Source: Bacillota bacterium (lineage in GTDB: Bacteria; Bacillota; DTU030; DUMP01). Taken from it: DNA of 34,561 nucleotides. The position numbers and the translations under genes are program-made. Of this stretch, positions 28,565 through 34,561 are shown piece by piece (position 1 is the first letter of the stretch; every line of letters starts with the position of its first letter). The notes below the pieces were generated by a model, which worked only from the letters and a program-made list of their open reading frames with translations, did not search any database and had not been told where the DNA came from. The stretch covers positions 1-34,561 of the forward strand of contig JAAYWY010000003.1 in NCBI GenBank assembly GCA_012516165.1, read 5' to 3'.

Positions 28565-29548
28565 TCACTTACGTCTTTTATCCCAGGCTTCTTTATTTAA
28601 AATATTGGGTGGGATTTGTCCTTTTAGTGCCGCCACCACATTTTCGGCTGCCATGGTAGCCATGCGGGTACGAGTAGCAATGCTGGCGCTGGCGATATGA
28701 GGAACTATGGTAACATTGTCTAGCTTTAATAACGGGTTATCGGCCTTTGGCGGTTCCGGGTCCATAACATCGAGGCCTGCAGCAGCAATCTGACCGCTCT
28801 TTAGGGCATTGTATAATGCAGCTTCATCCACAATAGGGCCACGGGCAGTATTGACCAATACAGCTGTAGGCTTCATTTTGCTAAAAGCCTCAGCATTAAA
28901 AAGGTGCCGTGTATCCGGTGTTAGAGGTACATGGATGCTAATAAAATCGGATTGGCTGAGTAATTCGTCGAAAGAAACGTACTCTACCCCTAGTTCTTTT
29001 TCCATCTCCTCGTTGCGGGGAACACTATAATATAGAACCTTCATGTTAAAACCCTGGGCCCGTCTGGCTACTGCCGAACCAATACGCCCTAGCCCCACCA
29101 GGCCCAATGTTGCTCCATGGATATCCTGCCCGAGCAAAAGAGTGGGGCCCCAAGTTTTCCATTTCCCAGCCATCACGTATCTGTTAGCTTCAACTATCCG
29201 ACGCCCCGCAGCTAAGATAAGCGTAAAGGCTAAGTCAGCGGTGGTATCAGTTAAAACACCAGGGGTATTGGTCAGGAGAACCCCCCTCTGGGTAGCAGCA
29301 GATATATCCATGTTATCATAGCCTACAGCATAATTAGCCACTACCTTAAGCTTAGAAGCTTGATCCAGCAGCTCGCCATCGATTCGGTCTGTAAGGAGCG
29401 ATACCAAAGCATCGCAATCTTTTACCTCCCGAAGAAGAGTTTCGCGGGGCGGTGGTAACTCTTCAGGCCAAACTTTAACCTCAGCAAATTGACGCAACAA
29501 ATCTAGACCTGGTTCTGGAATCTGACGCGTTACAAAAACCTTCGGCAT
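28565..29548 (-). CDS. D-2-hydroxyacid dehydrogenase, glyoxylate/hydroxypyruvate reductase-like
   Basis: [20 protein letters not shown] Rossmann motif, [44 protein letters not shown] catalytic region. Confidence 0.92.
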   Translation of the reverse strand: MPKVFVTRQIPEPGLDLLRQFAEVKVWPEELPPPRETLLREVKDCDALVSLLTDRIDGELLDQASKLKVVANYAVGYDNMDISAATQRGVLLTNTPGVLTDTTADLAFTLILAAGRRIVEANRYVMAGKWKTWGPTLLLGQDIHGATLGLVGLGRIGSAVARRAQGFNMKVLYYSVPRNEEMEKELGVEYVSFDELLSQSDFISIHVPLTPDTRHLFNAEAFSKMKPTAVLVNTARGPIVDEAALYNALKSGQIAAAGLDVMDPEPPKADNPLLKLDNVTIVPHIASASIATRTRMATMAAENVVAALKGQIPPNILNKEAWDKRRK

Positions 29549-29744
29549 GGTGCACTCTCCTTTACAAAATTAGAATGGTACCTTGGGATACCTAAAAGCT
29601 AAGGAATCCGCAACCAAAAAGCAGGAATAACAATCCTTTTAAGGGAATGTTATGGAGTAACCGCCAAACACATTTGGTTAGTTTTTTAGGCCAAAACCTA
29701 TCGGGCCATAACAACTATGTCGCACTTCAAGGAGGAATTTTGTT

Positions 29745-30896
29745 ATGCATATTATCATTGCACCAGACTCGTTCAAAGGTAGCCTTACTGCTATACAGGC
29801 AGCAAAAGCCATGGCCACTGGAGTAAGACACCTCTGGCCTCAAGCCAAGATAGAACTAATCCCTATGGCTGACGGTGGTGAAGGAACTGCAGAAGCCCTG
29901 GTCATGGCCACAGGGGGTACCCTGCAGCCTATTACCGTAACTGGCCCTTTAGGTGAACCTGTTCAGGCCAGTTTTGGCATCTTAGGAGATGGAAAAACAG
30001 CGGTTATAGAAATGGCGGCGGCGGCCGGCCTATATTTAGTTCCCGAAGAAAAGCGCAATCCCCTTGTCACCACCACCTACGGTGTAGGTGAGCTTATACT
30101 AGCAGCTTTAGCTGCTGGTTGTCAGCATTTGATAATAGGTATCGGCGGCAGTGCCACCAATGATGGTGGCGTGGGTATGGCCCAGGCTTTGGGAGGCAAG
30201 TTCCTCGATGCCAACGGGAAGGATATCGGCTGGGGTGGCGGCGCACTCGAGAATCTAGCCCATATTGACCTTACGGTCCTTGATCCCCGTTTGCAAGAAG
30301 TAACCGTTACCGTGGCCTGTGATGTAAACAATCCGCTTTGCGGTCCCCAAGGTGCAGCTGCTATTTATGGGCCCCAAAAAGGTGCTACGCCTGCCCTGGT
30401 AACAAAGCTGGACGAAAATTTAGCTCATTTGGCCCAAATTATAAAGCAAGATTTAGGAAAAGACATTATATCATTTCCTGGTGCTGGGGCTGCTGGCGGG
30501 CTGGGGGCTGGGCTCATGGCCTTTCTTGATGCTACCTTAATGCCCGGCATTGAAATTGTCATGAAAGCCGTTGGCTTACAAGAACGATTGCAAAAAGCCC
30601 ACCTGGTGCTCACCGGCGAAGGCAAAATCGACGCTCAAACCGCCTTCGGCAAAACCCTCTCCGGCATCGCCCAAGCAGCTAAAGCCCATTCCCTGCCGGT
30701 CATTGCTCTTGCTGGCGGCATTGGCGACGATGTAAAACCCGTTTATTCTTGCGGTATCGATGCCGTGTTCCCTCTCACGCCTTACCCCATATCCTTACCC
30801 GATGCCATGCGCCGTAGCGAAGAATTGCTTGTCTTGGCCACCGAACGGGCCCTACGTCTGGTTGGTGTGGGCCAACAACTCAGCAATTTTAAATAA
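29745..30896 (+). CDS. Glycerate 2-kinase (GarK/GlxK family)
   Basis: IIAPDSFKGSLTAIQAAKAMATGV, PMADGGEGTAEAL, GIGGSATNDGGVGMAQALG, GAAGGLGAGLMAFL, LTGEGKIDAQTAFGKTLSGIA; AAGGAGG RBS. Confidence 0.95.
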   Translation: MHIIIAPDSFKGSLTAIQAAKAMATGVRHLWPQAKIELIPMADGGEGTAEALVMATGGTLQPITVTGPLGEPVQASFGILGDGKTAVIEMAAAAGLYLVPEEKRNPLVTTTYGVGELILAALAAGCQHLIIGIGGSATNDGGVGMAQALGGKFLDANGKDIGWGGGALENLAHIDLTVLDPRLQEVTVTVACDVNNPLCGPQGAAAIYGPQKGATPALVTKLDENLAHLAQIIKQDLGKDIISFPGAGAAGGLGAGLMAFLDATLMPGIEIVMKAVGLQERLQKAHLVLTGEGKIDAQTAFGKTLSGIAQAAKAHSLPVIALAGGIGDDVKPVYSCGIDAVFPLTPYPISLPDAMRRSEELLVLATERALRLVGVGQQLSNFK

Positions 30897-30918
30897 ACCA
30901 AGTGGGTAATTAACTAAA

Positions 30919-30935
30919 GGGGGCGCCTGGCCCCC
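30919..30935 (-). terminator. Stem-loop between convergent glycerate kinase and DUF1537 genes
   Basis: GGGGGC-gcctg-GCCCCC; followed by TTTAGTTAATT on the minus strand. Confidence 0.6.
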
Positions 30936-30939
30936 GTCC

Positions 30940-32394
30940 TCATCCGTTTAATATTTCTACTGCATTGGCCAAATCCTGGTTAGAACCCACATTACCAGGA
31001 AACACAACATAAGGTAATCCGGGAAACCTTGTTTCTTGCCCAAGGCGGACGACAGGAACTCCGGGCAGCACTTGCCCAAGTACCGCCGCCTTTTTTATAC
31101 CCAATCCTTTCGTGGCCACATCGCTGGAAGTTATTCCGCCTTTGCCAATTATAAAGCGTGGGCGAACTTTTAGCGATTCTACCAACTTAGTCAAATACCT
31201 CGATATTTCATTGCTTATGAGAATATCTTCTTCGCTGCTCTTCCCACGTATTACTTCCCGACTTGTAGCCACAATAGCCACCTGGTTTGATCTTAACATT
31301 CGTTCAACTTCTAGACAAATTTCGTCTGCCAGTTCGGTCCCGTCCCCATTATGAAAATCTAGTATACGTTTAACATCTATCTCCAGTACTTTATAGCCTC
31401 GTTCTTTAAGAGCTATCAGCTGCTCATTAGTTCGTTGAACATGGGACCCCACTACAACTAAACCACCTGAGCCTTTTATTTCTTCCTTTTGATAAATGTC
31501 TTCGGCACCAAGAAGTGGCTTATCACCAATTCCGCCATAAACCTTGGGAAAAGAGGACGCTGTGCGGTATATAAAATGCTTTCCCGCCGCTTCAGCCCTT
31601 TGTAAACCTTGCACTACGATATCTAAATCACTGTAGCTGGCAGCATTGACGACAACCGGCTTACCACCGGAGACTTGTTCAAAATATTGTGCTACTATAC
31701 TGGGACCTTGGGAACGAATAGTCTCCAGCGATAACGACAATACCTCTTTGCTGCTCCAACGTCCTTCACTTTTTTCTTGTACCCATTCCTTTAAATCGGA
31801 ACTTCTGTATCCAAACACCGGGTCCTTGGCAAATTCAGTTTGCCCCGCCGGTACAAGTAGGTCGCCTTCTTGGACGTAGTGAACATCATCCACCGTAAAG
31901 CGTCCGCCTTCGGGAAAAGCAGGAACAATAACATGCCCATCAATTTTGCACCCATACGCTTTTTCCCATAGGTCCTGGATGACCAACACTTCCAGCGGAT
32001 AATGGCCTCGGAGAGTGGAATCACTTCTGCTGATGAATATTACCTCTCGATCAAGTTTTTGCCCCAGTTCCAGGATAGTCGATACTATTTTCGTGTTTAA
32101 TTGCCGTGCCCCTTGGGAAGTTAAACTACGAGAATTAGTGATCAGAAAAGCCAACGGCTCTTCTTCTAGCATCATATCGCTAAGAGTTGCATAATCCCAA
32201 GATGTGTAGACATTAATGCCATGTACCGTCTGGATGCCTGTAGGGTCATCGTCTAAAACAACAATTTTTCGCCCAGCTTGAAGAACAGTCTCTCTTATCG
32301 AGGCACGAAACCCCTGGGTATTAGGTTCAGGCGGCAACAGGTCTAATACGGATTGTGGGCTATATAGTCCTTTCACAGAATTCACATCCGTCAA
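30940..32394 (-). CDS. DUF1537 / four-carbon acid sugar kinase family protein
   Basis: IVVLDDDPTGIQTVHG, FISRSDSTLRGHYPLE, VPAFPEGGRFTVDDVHYV, GKGGITSSDVATKGLGIKKAAVLGQVLPGVPV. Confidence 0.92.
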   Translation of the reverse strand: MTDVNSVKGLYSPQSVLDLLPPEPNTQGFRASIRETVLQAGRKIVVLDDDPTGIQTVHGINVYTSWDYATLSDMMLEEEPLAFLITNSRSLTSQGARQLNTKIVSTILELGQKLDREVIFISRSDSTLRGHYPLEVLVIQDLWEKAYGCKIDGHVIVPAFPEGGRFTVDDVHYVQEGDLLVPAGQTEFAKDPVFGYRSSDLKEWVQEKSEGRWSSKEVLSLSLETIRSQGPSIVAQYFEQVSGGKPVVVNAASYSDLDIVVQGLQRAEAAGKHFIYRTASSFPKVYGGIGDKPLLGAEDIYQKEEIKGSGGLVVVGSHVQRTNEQLIALKERGYKVLEIDVKRILDFHNGDGTELADEICLEVERMLRSNQVAIVATSREVIRGKSSEEDILISNEISRYLTKLVESLKVRPRFIIGKGGITSSDVATKGLGIKKAAVLGQVLPGVPVVRLGQETRFPGLPYVVFPGNVGSNQDLANAVEILNG

Positions 32395-32482
32395 TTATTC
32401 TACTATATCCTTAATAAGTGGGAACACAGGCTGTCGCTTAATGTAACATCAATTTAATTTCACTCTAATATAGATAGTCCTC

Positions 32483-33640
32483 TTACTTCATGAGCGATGG
32501 TAACCAAAGGGATACCCCAGGCACATAGGTAACTAGAATGAGCACTACCAAAGCTACTACATAGAAGGGAGCAAGCTTTTTTACAACTTCCTCCATTTTA
32601 AGCTTGGCTAACGCACTGGCAACGAAAAGGCAAGTCCCCACTGGGGGAGTGTAGAGCCCAATGCCAAGATTAACAACCATCAAAGCACCAAAATGAATCG
32701 GATCCACTCCAACTTGTTTAGCAACAGGCAATAAAATAGGGGTAAGTATCATTACAGCAGGAGAAAGATCAATGATCATTCCTGTAAGTAATAATACCAA
32801 ATTCATCAACAATAAAACCCCGAACTTGCTAGTTGTGATTGATAGTATTAACTGGGCAACTTGTTCAGGCACACGTCCTAAAGCTATTAACCAGGCAAAA
32901 ATATTGGCAGCAGCAATTATAATCATAACCCCTGCCGTACTTATAACTGTGTTCTTTAACACCGTTGGAATCATTTTCCATTCTAAGTCATGATACACAA
33001 ATTTTCCAATAAGAAACGACCATACCACGGCAATTACTGCGGCTTCAGTAGGAGTTACAATTCCGGATAAAATACCACCAATAATTACCACTGGTGTGAG
33101 TAATGCTAAGATAGTGCTTTTGCCCGCTTCTAGTACCATGCTGAAAGATGCACGAGGCTCGCGCGGATAATTGTTTTTGCGAGAAATTACCGCACACAAT
33201 ATCATTAATGCTATACCTAACATCAAACCTGGTATTGCTCCTGCCAAAAGAAGCTTACCTATAGATTCATTAGCAAGCCACCCATATACTACCATGGGTA
33301 TGCTTGGAGGTATCAATATGCCTATGGTCCCAGATGCCGCAATGACAGCAGCAGCAAAAGCCTTATCATAGCCTCTTTCATCCATGGCATCTATTAAGAC
33401 TGTGCCAACAGCCGAACTATTGGCAACCGCTGATCCCGATACACCAGCAAAAAACATACTCACAAGTACTACTACCTGAGCTAAGCCGCCCCAGAGGTGC
33501 CCCACAAGGGTACTAGCAAACTTCAATAGCCGCTTAGACAACCCACCATGATTCATTAACTCCCCGGCTAGGATAAAAAAAGGAATAGCCGTCTCGATAA
33601 CACTTACTGCGTGTGACATTTTCTTTATCACTGATCTCAA
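32483..33640 (-). pseudogene. TRAP transporter large permease (DctM), N-terminally truncated
   Basis: AIPFFILAGELMNHGGLSKRLL, SMFFAGVSGSAVANSSAVG, GILIPPSIPMVVYGWLA, NLGIGLYTPPVGTCLFVASALAKL; only ~18 residues precede AIPFFILAG, with an in-frame stop upstream and no leading TM helix. Confidence 0.75.
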
Positions 33641-33677
33641 GCTATCAACCCCTATATCAGAAACTGTAATAGTTTAG

Positions 33678-33697
33678 GTGGGCCATTGCTGGCCCAC
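33678..33697 (-). terminator. Stem-loop between dctP remnant and dctM remnant
   Basis: GTGGGCCA-ttgc-TGGCCCAC perfect 8-bp stem. Confidence 0.65.
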
Positions 33698-33710
33698 GCA
33701 TATTCCGTAG

Positions 33711-34148
33711 CTACCTAGCTTCAGCAGCAGCATTTTTAAGTTTTTCTATTAGGTCACGCCCAAATGTATCTTCGAATTCTGCGTATACAGGTTCTACTGC
33801 CTTACGAAACGGCTCGATGTCTGGCACAGCGTTTATAATTACGCCTTCTTTTTCAAGCTCACTAACTAGCGCCTCATCGTCTTCTTTAATCAGTGAACGA
33901 TGGTAGTCTCTCGCCTCGTTTGCTGCTTCTTGGATAATATCCTGATATTCTTTAGGTAAAGTTTTCCAAAATTCCTCGCTGATTGCAAGCGGAAGAGGAC
34001 TATACTGGTGTTTTGTTTGTGATAGATATTTAAGACCTAGAACGCCCGCTTTAGAAGCCGAGTAGTGCGCACCACCAAAAATCCCGCCGCCTCGTTTAGC
34101 AGATACAGATGAGATGGCTACAATACGACCATATTTTTGTTCTACCAT
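33711..34148 (-). pseudogene. Chimeric ORF: SDR internal fragment fused in frame to C-terminal TRAP DctP fragment
   Basis: MVEQKYGRIVAISSVSAKRGGGIFGGAHYSASKAGVLGL (SDR Ser...YxxxK region) then KYLSQTKHQYSPLPLAISEEFWKTLPKEYQDIIQEAANEARDYHR... (DctP C-term). Junction near 34031/34032. Confidence 0.8.
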
Positions 34149-34157
34149 AAATAATAC

Positions 34158-34193
34158 GGCGGGAAATAGCCCACATCCTAGGCATTTCCCGCC
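34158..34193 (-). terminator. Terminator upstream of the SDR/DctP chimera
   Basis: GGCGGGAAAT ... ATTTCCCGCC 10-bp perfect stem (plus GCC/GGC inner pairing), followed by GTATTATTTAT on the minus strand. Confidence 0.75.
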
Positions 34194-34404
34194 CTATCTA
34201 TAGTGATGTCTGTTATTAGTCACTAAATTGTTGTACTTTATCGGCCACGGTACAATGTTTATACGCATCTTTTCTATAAGCAATGGTATATGAACTCCGC
34301 AAATTCCATAACCTGCTCCTTATCCTTGTCTGATAGCATCTTAGCTCAGCTATACTTTATTTAGTCCTGATAATATTATATCTTATTGCTGCAAAGTCCC
34401 TATC

Positions 34405-34561
34405 TTATTTCCCGCCGACGTTAACCCCAGTCGGTAGGGTCTTGAGCTCGCCTTCGGTGGCAGCAACTACCACGGCACCAGCCGCATCGCCCACCACGTT
34501 CATGGATGTACGGATCATGTCAAAGATTCGATCCACGCCAGCAATAAGAAGAATACCGTCC
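34405..34561 (-). CDS. Dicarboxylate/amino acid:cation symporter, C-terminal end (gene continues beyond window)
   Basis: Minus-strand translation from window edge: DGILLIAGVDRIFDMIRTSMNVVGDAAGAVVVAATEGELKTLPTGVNVGGK*, matching the DRxxDMxRTxxNVxGD motif of GltP/DctA-type symporters. Confidence 0.88.
   Translation of the reverse strand, partial: DGILLIAGVDRIFDMIRTSMNVVGDAAGAVVVAATEGELKTLPTGVNVGGK

Noticed and set aside
1-34561. tRNA, rRNA, intact IS elements or prophage genes
   Set aside because: No tRNA/rRNA signature, transposase, integrase or phage structural gene was recognised in any frame read.

Overview
This 34.6 kb window looks like a Firmicutes/Clostridia-type chromosome; the taxon is inferred from gene content only. 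Most genes are ordinary housekeeping or metabolic genes on the minus strand: asparaginase II, glmM-cdaR-cdaA, an SsuABC-like ABC transporter, argGH, a Fur/PerR-type regulator, an M1 peptidase, a Leu/Glu-type dehydrogenase, an ECF S-component plus DUF3842, an OmpR-type two-component system, sfsA and a glyoxylate reductase. The main accessory feature is a plus-strand block at 19349-27732. It encodes a complete Wadjet-type (JetABCD; TIGR02677/02678/02680/02679 family) SMC-like anti-plasmid system wedged between a two-component system and sfsA. That family is already known. The unusual parts here are a ~350 bp spacer between jetC and the nuclease gene jetD, an imperfect duplication of the jetC 3' end inside that spacer, and hairpins just upstream of jetA and jetD. 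A second unusual zone is 32483-34404. There a TRAP-transporter/DUF1537 sugar-acid cassette has decayed into an in-frame short-chain-dehydrogenase::DctP chimera, dctQ is missing, and dctM is 5'-truncated. A GC-rich, hairpin-rich intergenic repeat-like segment lies between argG and the Fur-family gene. All family calls come from reading the sequence; no searches were run.
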